This document shows, one piece after another, positions 41,371-50,807 of a stretch of 64,000 bases of DNA (the first letter of the stretch is position 1; each line of letters opens with the position of its first letter). The notes beneath the pieces are model-generated. The model ran no database searches. It was given only the letters and a program-made list of their open reading frames with translations, and was not told the origin of the DNA. The DNA is taken from NCBI RefSeq assembly GCF_002808045.1, contig NZ_CP025000.1:2232001-2296000 (forward strand), written 5' to 3'. This DNA comes from Idiomarina sp. X4 (lineage in GTDB: Bacteria > Pseudomonadota > Gammaproteobacteria > Enterobacterales > Alteromonadaceae). The position numbers and the translations under genes are program-made.

Positions 41371-43010
41371 TGGCACATTCATCGCGCGCCGGGCAGTTGG
41401 CGCAAGCTAGTGATTTAACCAATATTGCACAGTTGACCAGTGCTTACTATGTGTACGAACCTGACGCTCGTAAAGCTGACCAGAAAGTCAGCTTTGGAAC
41501 GTCCGGACACCGTGGCAGCTCACTGAAGCGCTCATTTAACGAAGCGCATATTTTAGCGATAGCACAAGCGATTTGTGCCTACCGTGAAGAGCAGGACATT
41601 ACCGGACCGATATTGGTGGCCAAAGACACGCACGCGCTGTCAGAGTCGGCTTACTTAAGTGCGCTGGATGTGTTTTTAGGTAATGGTCTGGAAGTGCATG
41701 TTCAGGCAGAGCACGACTATACGCCAACTCCGGTGCTGAGTCGCGCGGTCATTCAGTGGAATAAGAAAAACAGTGCAAAGGCCGATGGTGTGGTTATCAC
41801 GCCGTCGCATAATCCGCCACAAGACGGCGGCTTCAAATATAACCCTCCTCACGGCGGGCCTGCTGGTGGCGAGGCCACAAGAGCGATTGAAAAATATGCG
41901 AACGCGCTGCTGTCATCCGGTCTTATTGGCGTGAACACGTGCGAAAGCGAAGATGTTCTCGAGCATCCCGCGCTGACATTTGTGGATTGGCGTAAAGACT
42001 ACATTGAGCATTTAACTGACTGCGTTGATATGGACGCAATTGGCAAAGCTAACTTAACGCTTGGCGTTGATGCGATGGGCGGCTCCGGCGCAAAATACTG
42101 GCTGCAAATTGCTGAGCATTATGGCCTGAATATCGACGTGAAAAATGCGGTAGTGGATGCCACTTTTTCTTTTATGTCGCTCGACAAAGACGAGAAAATT
42201 CGTATGGACTGCTCGTCACCTCATGCCATGGCTTCGTTGCTGGAGCTAAAAGACAAATACGACTTAGCCATGGGCAACGACCCGGACTATGACCGCCACG
42301 GTATTGTGACCCCAACACATGGCTTAATGAATCCGAACCATTATTTATCGGTCGCTATCGATTATTTGTGTAAACACCGCTCGTGGGCTGCCGAGGCCGC
42401 TATTGGTAAGACGCTGGTATCCAGCGCAATGATTGACCGCGTTGTTGCTGCGAATGACCGTAAACTGACGGAAGTACCGGTTGGTTTTAAATGGTTCGCA
42501 GAAGGATTAGCCAACCAGAGCATTGCGTTTGCGGGCGAGGAAAGTGCCGGGGCAACCATGTTGGATCGCAACGGTGATACCTGGACAACCGACAAAGACG
42601 GCATTGTTTTAGCCTTGCTGGCCGCTGAAATTCTGGCAACCACCGGCAAAAACCCCAGTCAGTACTATGATGAATTGTGCGAGCTGCATGGTACGTCTTT
42701 TTATCGCCGCGTTGACACCGCGTCGTCTGCTGAAATGAACCAGGGCTTTAAAGGTATCCGTGCCTATAAAGTGAAGTTACCGGAGCTTGCTGGCGAAGCC
42801 GTGACCGATATTACCACCAAAGCCAAAGGGAACGACGCACAGTTTGGCGGCATTAAAGTGACCACAGAGAACGGTTGGTTTGCAGCGCGACCGTCAGGCA
42901 CTGAGCCGGTTTATAAGATCTATGCTGAGAGCTTTGTCAGTGACGAGCATTTAGACGCGATACTCCAGCAAGCCGCTGAATGGGTCAACGACTTACTGGC
43001 TACAAAATAA
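41370..43010 (+). CDS. pgm: Phosphoglucomutase (alpha-D-glucose phosphate-specific)
   Basis: A 546-aa phosphohexomutase interconverting glucose-1-phosphate and glucose-6-phosphate. The N-terminal block is VSFGTSGHRGSSLKRSFNEA, the active phosphoserine is in VVITPSHNPPQDGG, the metal site is MGNDPDYDRHGIV, and the late phosphate-binding loop is AARPSGTEPVYKIY. The start at 41370 overlaps the seqA stop and begins the conserved sequence. Confidence 0.96.
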   Translation: MAHSSRAGQLAQASDLTNIAQLTSAYYVYEPDARKADQKVSFGTSGHRGSSLKRSFNEAHILAIAQAICAYREEQDITGPILVAKDTHALSESAYLSALDVFLGNGLEVHVQAEHDYTPTPVLSRAVIQWNKKNSAKADGVVITPSHNPPQDGGFKYNPPHGGPAGGEATRAIEKYANALLSSGLIGVNTCESEDVLEHPALTFVDWRKDYIEHLTDCVDMDAIGKANLTLGVDAMGGSGAKYWLQIAEHYGLNIDVKNAVVDATFSFMSLDKDEKIRMDCSSPHAMASLLELKDKYDLAMGNDPDYDRHGIVTPTHGLMNPNHYLSVAIDYLCKHRSWAAEAAIGKTLVSSAMIDRVVAANDRKLTEVPVGFKWFAEGLANQSIAFAGEESAGATMLDRNGDTWTTDKDGIVLALLAAEILATTGKNPSQYYDELCELHGTSFYRRVDTASSAEMNQGFKGIRAYKVKLPELAGEAVTDITTKAKGNDAQFGGIKVTTENGWFAARPSGTEPVYKIYAESFVSDEHLDAILQQAAEWVNDLLATK

Positions 43011-43018
43011 CCTTCCGA

Positions 43019-44317
43019 CTAGCGGAGGATAGCGTTACTTTCGATTTCGCTATCCTCTTCTTCCTCGTCCTCTTCTGGACTTTCAGGCGCTTCTTCCGCC
43101 ATTGAGGTCAGTAGCTCGTCAGAGGTTTGTGACGGAGCCAAAATAGCAAAGTTGCTGTGCAACTGGTCTTCTGCTTTTGCGCGGCGAGTGACGCGGTACA
43201 GCGTATACAAGCACACCAGAGCGGTAAGACTGGCCAACAATAAGAAGAAGAAATTAATTGCGCCAAACTGCATAAGTGCGGCAACGGCTGGTGCCCCAAT
43301 GATAGAGCCCGCGCCACCAATTTTGATAATGGCTCCAGTGGCCCCAACCATTTGATCTTTTTCCAGATAGTCATTGGTGTGTGCCATGCCGAGCGAGTAA
43401 AGCGGCAAGATAAAGGCGCCCAACAGCCCAACGGCTATGTAAATTAAAATAGCGTTAGAGGCGCCAAGCTGAGAAAGCAGTACAGCTATAGCGGTACCAC
43501 CAGCGGCACAAATGGCAATAACGAAACGGCGATCAATGCGGTCAGACAGCAAGCCGAAAGGCGTTTGTGATATAAGTCCGCCCAAAATAAAGGCCGCCAT
43601 AAATAGAGTAATTTGGAAGACACTCAAGCCAATATAAGACGCGTACATGGGACCAATACCGTAGAACATTGCGTAGCAGGCTTGCATGATAAAGGCGTTT
43701 ACCACCCCTAACGGAACCGTTTTTAATAACAGGGAAACCGGTACTTTTTTGTTTTCATGAGTGGTCGGTTCAACAGTTACGCTAACCAAAATAGGGATAA
43801 GCGCCAAGTTAATGAGTAGGGCCACAATAGCAAAGGCGACAAAGCCTGCCGGGTCGGCAACGCCCAGTATGAGCTGGCCGGCAATTAAGCCGCTGTAAAT
43901 AATGACTAAATAGATAGAAAGCAGCGTGCCGCGGCTTTTGTTGTCGGCCATGGTATTCAACCAGCTTTCTACAATCACAAAAATGCCGGAGATAGCAAAG
44001 CCGGTGATGAAGCGCATAACAAACCAAACAATAGGGTCTACCCAAATTGCCTGGACTAAGATACTTGCTGCTGCGAGTGCCGCTAGGCCACCTAACGATC
44101 GGATATAGCCAACACGACGAATGTCTTTAGGGGCACGGGTTGACCCAAACAGGTAGCCAATGAAATAGGCTGACATGATAAAACCGGTTACCAGTGTGCC
44201 GAAGTCCTCAATAGTGGCACGTAAACTTAACAGGGTACTGGTCATCCCTACGACAACACCAATGAGACTGATGCTGGTAAGCAGTGAGCTGATTCCCCGA
44301 AGTTGTTGTTTTAGCAT
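43019..44317 (-). CDS. MFS transporter (YcaD-like)
   Basis: A 432-aa major facilitator superfamily permease with 12 hydrophobic segments. A loop between helices 2 and 3 reads GYLFGSTRAPKDIRRVGYIR, and a second-half equivalent FGLLSDRIDRRFVIAI is seen. An unusually acidic cytoplasmic C-terminal tail follows (about 405-428, mostly Glu and Asp). It resembles the YcaD/YfcJ group, whose substrates are not known. Confidence 0.85.
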   Translation of the reverse strand: MLKQQLRGISSLLTSISLIGVVVGMTSTLLSLRATIEDFGTLVTGFIMSAYFIGYLFGSTRAPKDIRRVGYIRSLGGLAALAAASILVQAIWVDPIVWFVMRFITGFAISGIFVIVESWLNTMADNKSRGTLLSIYLVIIYSGLIAGQLILGVADPAGFVAFAIVALLINLALIPILVSVTVEPTTHENKKVPVSLLLKTVPLGVVNAFIMQACYAMFYGIGPMYASYIGLSVFQITLFMAAFILGGLISQTPFGLLSDRIDRRFVIAICAAGGTAIAVLLSQLGASNAILIYIAVGLLGAFILPLYSLGMAHTNDYLEKDQMVGATGAIIKIGGAGSIIGAPAVAALMQFGAINFFFLLLASLTALVCLYTLYRVTRRAKAEDQLHSNFAILAPSQTSDELLTSMAEEAPESPEEDEEEEDSEIESNAILR

Positions 44318-44394
44318 GTCTTTACCGCTGTTTTTGAATTTAGGGCAATAATAGCGTCAGTTGCCTTTTTTTCATAGGGAAGATTCCCACAAGC

Positions 44395-44403
44395 TTATCC
44401 ACA
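44395..44403 (+). promoter_or_regulatory. Consensus DnaA box upstream of the DUF2066-hda genes
   Basis: TTATCCACA, a perfect match to the consensus DnaA box, lies 67 bp before the DUF2066 start codon in a 152-bp intergenic gap. The second gene of this likely operon encodes Hda, the inactivator of DnaA. The site could therefore let DnaA control hda expression; a chance match is possible. Confidence 0.5.
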
Positions 44404-44469
44404 AGTTGTTACTTGCTGTTCTGGTTTTGGCTGTTTAATATGCTCTCAAAGTCTCATTAGGATGATGTC

Positions 44470-45555
44470 ATGTCACGGTTGCTAAGTCGCTTTGCTTTTA
44501 TTGCGTCAATTACATTGCTGACAATGCTATACAACGGCGCTGCTCAGGCAAAGCTGGTTGATAACCTGTACTCGGCAGAGGTGGAAGTTGCTTCACAAAG
44601 CAACGCCCATCGCCAGCAAGCCATTCGGGAAGCCTTTGAACGGGTTATTTTGAAAGTAACCGGACAACCGGAATCTATTGAGCATGAAGCTGTTGAGCGA
44701 GCATTACGCAGTGTCGGCAATTACCTGATTCAGTATGGCTATAGTGACAATCAGGGGCAGCGTACATTAAGCGCGACGTTTGATGGAACGAAAATTCGTT
44801 CGTTGTTGGCAGAACACCAGTTACCTTATTGGGGCAGTCGCCGGCCAGAGCTTTTAATGTGGATAGCAGCTGAGAATGACGACGGACGTCGCGTTATTTT
44901 GGACAGCTTTGGGCAATCGGTTTTTGAACAGCAGCTTGAATTCTATTCGCGTCAATTCAGTCTGCCTATTCGTCGGCCGTTAATGGATTTAACGGACTCT
45001 TTTACTATTTCCGCTATGGATGTTTGGGCGCGATTTATGCAACCAATAAAAGACACATCCAAGCGCTATGGTACTGACGGTATTTTCGTTGGAAAAATCA
45101 CCCATAATGCTGAAAGTGAAGAGCCATGGCAGCTGGACTGGTCGGTAGAGGTCGGTGACAAACGCTTATACGGTCAGGTTTCAGCGACCAGTAAAGACTG
45201 GCTGGCGGAGCCGCTTATGCAACAGCTGATGGCTAAACTGTCTTCCATATACAGTGTCACGGCGTCAGAGGACAGCGTCAGTCAAACTATGACTATAAAA
45301 GTAGAAGGGTTGAATAAGCTTCAGCACGTTTTAGCTCTGGAATCGTTTCTGAGAAGTGTTGTGTCGGTTGAGGATGTTACTTTAAAGCATTATTCGCAGG
45401 ATCTGTCTGAGTTCGACATTGTTATTAATGGTTCGCTCGATCATGTTATTCAGGCGATAAATCTTGATGGTCGCTTGCAGATTCGAGACATGGGGCCGTT
45501 TGTGAGTATGAGTGAAAACCAGGTGCAAACTTATGAATGGCGTGGGGACAATTAA
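44470..45555 (+). CDS. DUF2066 domain-containing exported protein
   Basis: A 361-aa protein of the DUF2066 family. It has a signal peptide (about 1-27, FAFIASITLLTMLYNGAAQA), then LYSAEVEVASQSNAHRQQAI and REAFERVILKVTGQPES. It is periplasmic or envelope-associated and of unknown function. It precedes hda with a TAATG overlap, an arrangement I recall from related gammaproteobacteria. Confidence 0.87.
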   Translation: MSRLLSRFAFIASITLLTMLYNGAAQAKLVDNLYSAEVEVASQSNAHRQQAIREAFERVILKVTGQPESIEHEAVERALRSVGNYLIQYGYSDNQGQRTLSATFDGTKIRSLLAEHQLPYWGSRRPELLMWIAAENDDGRRVILDSFGQSVFEQQLEFYSRQFSLPIRRPLMDLTDSFTISAMDVWARFMQPIKDTSKRYGTDGIFVGKITHNAESEEPWQLDWSVEVGDKRLYGQVSATSKDWLAEPLMQQLMAKLSSIYSVTASEDSVSQTMTIKVEGLNKLQHVLALESFLRSVVSVEDVTLKHYSQDLSEFDIVINGSLDHVIQAINLDGRLQIRDMGPFVSMSENQVQTYEWRGDN

Positions 45556-46268
45556 TGCCGCCGCAGCAGTTGCCATTAGCCGTTCAACTTCCTGACGATG
45601 AAACCTTTGAGACGTTTCATGAGGGCGATAACCGTACTGCTCTAAAATGGCTGCGAGTGCTGCCAGAAAAGCAAGCGCCATTGAACGTAAACGAGCAACT
45701 GACCTGGCTTTCGGGTCCTGAGGGCGTTGGTAAAAGCCACTTATTGCATAGCTTAGTCGGTGCCTCTTCTGAAGCCAGTCGTGTTTTTTATCTTCCCTTA
45801 AAAGAATTGAGTGACGTAGAGCCAGCGGCGGTGCTGCAAGGTGCTGAGCAAGCCAGTATTATCTGCCTGGATGACATCGATAGGGTGACTGAGGACGAAA
45901 GCTGGTGTTATGAATTATTTGCACTGATTAACCGAGTGACCGATAGCGAATACAGTCGGCTGGTGATGACAGCTAAACAATCGGCGTTAAAAACCGCGGT
46001 AAGTTTGCCGGACTTACAGTCTCGTTTTCAATGGGCAACCGCCTTTCAACTGCAGCCACTAACCGATGAGGACAAAGCTCAGGTGTTGTCGTTAAGGGCG
46101 CAGTTCCGAGGGCTTGAGTTACCGGATGATGTAGCGGCTTTTATGATTCAACGATTAGGCCGCTCGATGCGAGAGTTGATGAGCACGCTGAATGAGCTGG
46201 ATAAGGCGTCGATTACTTATCAACGCCGGTTAACCATTCCTTTTATTAAAAAAGTCCTTTCCGTTTAG
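45555..46268 (+). CDS. hda: DnaA regulatory inactivator Hda
   Basis: A 237-aa DnaA-like AAA+ protein: PQQLPLAVQLPDDETFETF with the N-terminal clamp-binding QLPL-type motif, Walker A LSGPEGVGKSHLLHSL, Walker B IICLDDIDRV, and sensor 2 RLGRSMRELMSTLNELD. With the sliding clamp it stimulates ATP hydrolysis by DnaA after initiation. The start used overlaps the upstream stop; an in-frame ATG at 45537 would add non-conserved residues. Confidence 0.94.
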   Translation: MPPQQLPLAVQLPDDETFETFHEGDNRTALKWLRVLPEKQAPLNVNEQLTWLSGPEGVGKSHLLHSLVGASSEASRVFYLPLKELSDVEPAAVLQGAEQASIICLDDIDRVTEDESWCYELFALINRVTDSEYSRLVMTAKQSALKTAVSLPDLQSRFQWATAFQLQPLTDEDKAQVLSLRAQFRGLELPDDVAAFMIQRLGRSMRELMSTLNELDKASITYQRRLTIPFIKKVLSV

Positions 46269-46654
46269 TCCTGATCTTTCAGTTTTTTTAGGCCCAAGCC
46301 TAATTCACGTCCTTTATAGCGCGCGAATCCTGTTGCCCCAATGAATGCGCCTACTGCGAAAAGTAGCTCTAATGCCGCCCAGATGCGTTCATCAGGATGG
46401 GTCCACAGGGTGGTTAACGCATGTAAAAAATACAGCATTAAAATGAAGTTAGCCCAGGCGTGAGTGTAAGGCTTACCTCTAATAAGGCCGGGTAACGGAA
46501 ATAACAATGGCAATACCCAAAACAATAAAGATAAGGTTGTGGGTAAAGAAGCCGGCGCGGAATCGGGCAGGCTGTGCCAAAGCAATACTAAAATCAGTAG
46601 TGGCCAGTAACATAAATGAGTTAATACTCGATAAAACTGTGGCGATTTTGGCAT
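46265..46654 (-). CDS. DUF2069 domain-containing membrane protein
   Basis: A 129-aa protein with four hydrophobic segments and the conserved GATGFARYKGREL near the C-terminus, typical of DUF2069. Function unknown. It follows wrbA in the same direction and converges on hda with a 4-bp overlap. Confidence 0.85.
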   Translation of the reverse strand: MPKSPQFYRVLTHLCYWPLLILVLLWHSLPDSAPASLPTTLSLLFWVLPLLFPLPGLIRGKPYTHAWANFILMLYFLHALTTLWTHPDERIWAALELLFAVGAFIGATGFARYKGRELGLGLKKLKDQD

Positions 46655-46663
46655 TTATCAATC

Positions 46664-47221
46664 CTAAGACATTAACTTTTGAGCGGCAGAGGCAACGCGT
46701 TTACCCAGAGCAACAGCCAATTGACGTTCGTGGTCGGTGAGCTTGCCGGAATGGTCAACATGGCTGGCACCATAAGGTGACCCGCCGGAATCCGTTTGGT
46801 GTAACGCCGGTTCAGAGTAGGGCAGGCCGACTAATAGCATGCCATGATGCAACAATGGCAAAGCAAGGCTCAGTAACGTTGACTCCTGGCCGCCATGCAA
46901 TGAACTGGACGAGGTAAACACCGCGCCTGGCTTGTCGGCTAACGTTGCTGATAGCCATTGTGCTGAGGTGCTTTCCCAAAATTTCTGTAACCCAGAAGCC
47001 ATATGCCCGAAGCGCGTCGGGCTGCCGAGAATGAGTGCATCGCACTGCTCAAGGTCTTTTGTGTTGACCTCTAAATCTCGCTCACTGGCGGCGTCACTGG
47101 CGGTATTAACCGTTCTCAGCAATGCCTCTCCGCCGGCACTGGCAACGCCTTCTGCAATGGCATCGGCCAACTGCTGAGTTGCGCCACCGCGGCTGTAATA
47201 GAGGATTAAAACTTGCGTCAT
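46664..47221 (-). CDS. wrbA: WrbA-type NAD(P)H:quinone oxidoreductase
   Basis: A 185-aa flavodoxin-fold quinone reductase. It has an N-terminal FMN loop LILYYSRGGATQQLADAI, GSPTRFGHMASGLQKFWEST, and the family block FTSSSSLHGGQESTLLSL. It reduces quinones by two electrons, protecting against redox cycling. The start overlaps the stop of the arsC-like gene (TAATG). Confidence 0.92.
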   Translation of the reverse strand: MTQVLILYYSRGGATQQLADAIAEGVASAGGEALLRTVNTASDAASERDLEVNTKDLEQCDALILGSPTRFGHMASGLQKFWESTSAQWLSATLADKPGAVFTSSSSLHGGQESTLLSLALPLLHHGMLLVGLPYSEPALHQTDSGGSPYGASHVDHSGKLTDHERQLAVALGKRVASAAQKLMS

Positions 47222-47568
47222 TAAAGAATATCCAGCACAGATTCAGGGGGACGACCAATTGCGGCTTTGTCGCCTTTTATGACTATAGGGCGCTCAATGA
47301 GTTTAGGGTTATTGACCATGGCCGTTATCAATTCGTTTTCGTCGCTGACGCCGGCGAGCCCAAGCTCCTTATAGATAGCTTCCTTTTTGCGTATCAGTTC
47401 GTCTGCAGAAAGACCAAGTTTATTTAAAATGTTCTTCAACTCCGCAGCGTTTGGCGGGGTTTTGAGGTATTCGACAACTTCTGGTTCAATAGACTTCTCT
47501 TTGAGAAGCTCAAGGGTTTGTCTTGATTTTGAACAACGTGGGTTATGATAAATTGTTACTTCGCTCAT
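47221..47568 (-). CDS. ArsC-family glutaredoxin-dependent reductase (YfgD-like)
   Basis: A 115-aa ArsC/Spx-family protein with the catalytic cysteine in TIYHNPRCSKSRQTLELLKE (C10) and the later LIERPIVIKGDKAAIGRPPE with a conserved arginine. It resembles E. coli YfgD, annotated as a glutaredoxin-dependent arsenate reductase, though that activity is not shown for all members. I use ATG 47568, where homology begins, over 47601. Confidence 0.88.
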   Translation of the reverse strand: MSEVTIYHNPRCSKSRQTLELLKEKSIEPEVVEYLKTPPNAAELKNILNKLGLSADELIRKKEAIYKELGLAGVSDENELITAMVNNPKLIERPIVIKGDKAAIGRPPESVLDIL

Positions 47569-47626
47569 TTTTGTCGTACCTTGTAGTCTCTCGTAATCCA
47601 CTAATACTAACTAAACGGGGTTAAGA

Positions 47627-48073
47627 ATGAAACTCGCGGTCATCGCTTTCGCTGCTTCTTTTATGCTGTTGGGCTGCTCTGAGCCGGCCAATGTCACGAC
47701 TGATAATGGAAAAACCTACGACTGGTCGTCGATGAATGGAAAGATAGTCGTGGTGAATTATTTTGCCGAGTGGTGTGCGCCTTGTTTAAGGGAATTGCCG
47801 GAGCTTAACGAATTTCATCACCAAAAACCTGACAATGTCGAACTGATTGGTGTGAGTTTTGATCCAATGTCGAATGAAGACTTAGCTGCATTGAAAGAAA
47901 AGCACGGCATAGAATTTCCGCTCGTGTTAACTCAGCCTGCTCCTGCTTTCCCTTTTGAGCGTCCCAATATGTTGCCGGCAACTTACGTGATTCGGGCTGA
48001 TGGCAGTGTCGATGGTCCTCTAATGGGCGAGCAGACGCTGGACTCGCTTAATAACGCTGTGGGTGCCGAATAA
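47627..48073 (+). CDS. TlpA-like thioredoxin-fold lipoprotein
   Basis: A 148-aa protein with a lipoprotein signal (lipobox LLGC, Cys at 17) and a TlpA/ResA-like thioredoxin fold carrying the redox pair C50-A-P-C53 in YFAEWCAPCLRELPEL. The cis-proline region is NMLPATYVI. It likely reduces disulfides in periplasmic proteins or cytochrome c partners. It is divergent from the arsC-like gene and converges with bepA. Confidence 0.88.
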   Translation: MKLAVIAFAASFMLLGCSEPANVTTDNGKTYDWSSMNGKIVVVNYFAEWCAPCLRELPELNEFHHQKPDNVELIGVSFDPMSNEDLAALKEKHGIEFPLVLTQPAPAFPFERPNMLPATYVIRADGSVDGPLMGEQTLDSLNNAVGAE

Positions 48074-48075
48074 AG

Positions 48076-49527
48076 TTACATCATGTTACGGGCTTGGTTT
48101 TCCATTGCTCGTAGCTGATCGATACGGGCATTGATGCGCTTACGGGTGACGTCATTGTCGGTGTGGTTATGCGCTGTATGCAGCTGGTTAATGGCCAGTG
48201 AGAAATTCCCTCGTAATGCCAACGTTTCAGCACGTGTTTCATACATAGCTGCTCGCTTGCCGCTTTTTTCATAGACTCGGGTCAGTAAGTCCAGCGCGAG
48301 TGGGTGATTCGGATTTTGCAGCAGAAATTCGCGCAACAGCTTTTCAGCCAATTTACCGTTACCGGAGGTAAGTGCCGCATTAGCGAAGTTAATGGTAATA
48401 ACCGGTTCGGTTGGCTGACGAATGTATTTGCTTTCTAACCAATCCATAACGTATTGATAGTTTTCCTGCCCCAGTAAAATATCGGTTTGAACGTCAATAT
48501 AAAATGGGTTGCTGGGGTCGTCCCGGAGCAGCGTTTCCATGTGCTCTGAGGCGGTATTTAACTGACCGCGATCCAAAGCAATAATAGCCAAGCCGTAAGC
48601 ACCAGCGCGTTGCGTAACTGGGTTGTTACTCTCAGTCATGTCCTGAAAATCGGATACGGAAGGGTTTTGGGTGTAACGAGCTTGTACGCGAGCCTTAGCC
48701 AGCGCAAATTCAAGACTTGGCTTAACGTCGACACGGCGCATAGATTCAGCGCGTGCTCGGGTATCAGCGATACGTGATTCAGGCAGCGGATGCGTCATTA
48801 ACATCTCTGGTGGTTTGCTGACATAACGATACTTTTCCGCCAGGCGGCCAAAAAAATCGGGTGCGCCCATCGGATCAAAGCCGGCCGCCAGCAACACCGA
48901 TAAGCCAATACGGTCCGCTTCTTTTTCATAAAGTCGTGTGTAATTAATTTGTGACTGGCTGGTAGCGCCGAGTGTGGTGTACAGACCAGCCATGCCGGCT
49001 TCTGGGTTTGCCATGCCTAATAGAATGGAGCCAATAACACCGGCAATGGTCATCGGCATATTTTGTTGTTGTTCTTGCATGCGCCGAACAATGTGACGCT
49101 GCGTTACGTGTGCCACTTCGTGACCTAAGACAGCAGCAAGTTCTGACTCGGTGCGGGCTTCTTCTATAAGCCCCGTATGAACACCGACATATCCGCCCAT
49201 AAAGGCAAATGCATTAATTTGCTTATTACGTATCCAGAAAAAGTTAAAGGGATATTTGACGCCGCTGCTGTGACGAACCAAACGTTGTCCCAAGTTGCTT
49301 AAGTAGCTATCGAGTACCGGATCGTAAAGAATGGGGGCCTGCGCTCTTACCTGACGCATGTAAAAGTCGCCAACCACTTGTTCGCGTTCAATGCTCAGAA
49401 AGGCTGCACCCGTGGTGCCTATTTCCGGAAGTCTGCGACTGTCTTGTGCGCTGTATGCAAATGCAGTAAAAAAGGTGGTAACAGCGACAACAGCGGGCAA
49501 CAAAGTTTTTAGCAGCGTTTTATACAT
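48076..49527 (-). CDS. bepA: Beta-barrel assembly-enhancing protease BepA (M48)
   Basis: A 483-aa periplasmic metalloprotease-chaperone. It has a signal peptide (about 1-26), the zinc motif LGHEVAHVTQRH at about 136-147, a further metal ligand in EKEADRIGLSVL, and a C-terminal TPR region (about 300-483). It helps or removes stalled outer-membrane proteins such as LptD. It is divergent from perM. Confidence 0.93.
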   Translation of the reverse strand: MYKTLLKTLLPAVVAVTTFFTAFAYSAQDSRRLPEIGTTGAAFLSIEREQVVGDFYMRQVRAQAPILYDPVLDSYLSNLGQRLVRHSSGVKYPFNFFWIRNKQINAFAFMGGYVGVHTGLIEEARTESELAAVLGHEVAHVTQRHIVRRMQEQQQNMPMTIAGVIGSILLGMANPEAGMAGLYTTLGATSQSQINYTRLYEKEADRIGLSVLLAAGFDPMGAPDFFGRLAEKYRYVSKPPEMLMTHPLPESRIADTRARAESMRRVDVKPSLEFALAKARVQARYTQNPSVSDFQDMTESNNPVTQRAGAYGLAIIALDRGQLNTASEHMETLLRDDPSNPFYIDVQTDILLGQENYQYVMDWLESKYIRQPTEPVITINFANAALTSGNGKLAEKLLREFLLQNPNHPLALDLLTRVYEKSGKRAAMYETRAETLALRGNFSLAINQLHTAHNHTDNDVTRKRINARIDQLRAMENQARNMM

Positions 49528-49679
49528 CGACGACTCAATTAATGAAGTTACAAATACTCAGGTTTTGTCACTGATAAGAGTGATTTTCTCATCTTTAGTT
49601 CCTTTTTACTCTATGGGGTTATGGAAAGATTGCAAGGACTGATATTATCCTTGTAAGAATCTCCAGGAGATAACAGTTC

Positions 49680-50774
49680 ATGTTTGATTACATAAAGCAG
49701 TGGTATCAACGTAAGTTTGCCGATCCTAACGCAGTCACCTTATTTCTGTTGCTGGTGGTGACAGTCGTTGTCATTGTGCTGTTTGGTAACTTACTGGCCC
49801 CTCTGATTGTTGCTATTGCATTGGCTTACTTACTAGACTGGCCGGTAACCCGCCTTATGTATATGGGTATGTCTCGCTTAAGTGCGACTGTTATTACGTT
49901 TGTGGCGTTTCTGGCGCTGGCCATTACTGTGCTGTTAACACTGGTTCCGGTGATTTGGCAGCAAAGTATGACTCTTATTCAAGAATTGCCAAACATGATA
50001 GGCAACTTACAGATATGGCTGCATAAACTGCCGGAAATGTTTCCAAGCGTTATTGATGAAAGCCAAATTAATGAACTGACGCAGTCTCTGAAAAACCGTG
50101 TTGTTGGCTTTGGGGAAAGTTTGGTGACTGTCTCGCTGACGTCCTTGGTAAACCTGATGGCGATGCTGGTGTATTTAATCGTCGTCCCCCTGCTTATTTT
50201 CTTCATGCTGAAAGATCGCGACGTGTTAATGGCTAACTTCAGTAAGTTACTGCCGTCTAACCGTGCGCTTATCACTCAGGTTGGACAGGAAATGAACCTG
50301 CAAATCATGAATTACATTCGTGGTAAGGTGATTGAAATTATTGTCGTGGCGATAGTGTCCTTTGTCACTTTCAGCCTGTTTGGGCTTCAGTACGCCTTGT
50401 TGTTAGCTATTTTGGTCGGCTTCTCGGTGCTTATTCCCTACATTGGTGCGGCGGTGGTCACTATTCCGGTGGTGTTAGTGGCGTTGTTCCAGTTTGGACC
50501 TACGGCACCGTTTGTGTGGGTAACGGTTGCTTATCTTGTTATTCAGGCGCTTGACGGCAATTTATTAGTACCTTTGCTGTTCTCCGAAGCCGTTAGCCTA
50601 AACCCGGTCTATATTATCGCGGCGGTATTGATATTCGGCGGTATTTGGGGGTTCTGGGGCGTGTTCTTTGCTATTCCATTGGCCAGTCTGGTCAAGGCGG
50701 TCATTACCGCATGGGACACCGGAGCAAGCGGAATAGAGCCACCAGCAGAGGAAACCAAAAAAGCCTCGTCATAA
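49680..50774 (+). CDS. perM: AI-2E family transporter PerM
   Basis: A 364-aa inner-membrane protein of the AI-2 exporter-like (UPF0118/PerM) family with about seven or eight hydrophobic segments. Family blocks are VAIALAYLLDWPVTRLMYMG near the N-terminus, LVGFSVLIPYIGAAVVTIP and QALDGNLLVPLLFSEAVSLN. The substrate is uncertain, since PerM proteins are not proven signal exporters. The perM-bcp-dapA-bamC-purC neighbourhood is conserved in related bacteria. Confidence 0.9.
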   Translation: MFDYIKQWYQRKFADPNAVTLFLLLVVTVVVIVLFGNLLAPLIVAIALAYLLDWPVTRLMYMGMSRLSATVITFVAFLALAITVLLTLVPVIWQQSMTLIQELPNMIGNLQIWLHKLPEMFPSVIDESQINELTQSLKNRVVGFGESLVTVSLTSLVNLMAMLVYLIVVPLLIFFMLKDRDVLMANFSKLLPSNRALITQVGQEMNLQIMNYIRGKVIEIIVVAIVSFVTFSLFGLQYALLLAILVGFSVLIPYIGAAVVTIPVVLVALFQFGPTAPFVWVTVAYLVIQALDGNLLVPLLFSEAVSLNPVYIIAAVLIFGGIWGFWGVFFAIPLASLVKAVITAWDTGASGIEPPAEETKKASS

Positions 50775-50786
50775 TGGACGAGGCTT
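50755..50786 (-). terminator. Terminator between perM and bcp
   Basis: The stem AAGCCTCGTC / GACGAGGCTT spans the perM stop codon. On the minus strand it is followed by six T, making it a good terminator for bcp. On the plus strand the T run is short. Confidence 0.75.
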
Positions 50787-50807
50787 TGTATTGAATGCCA
50801 GTCGGGC

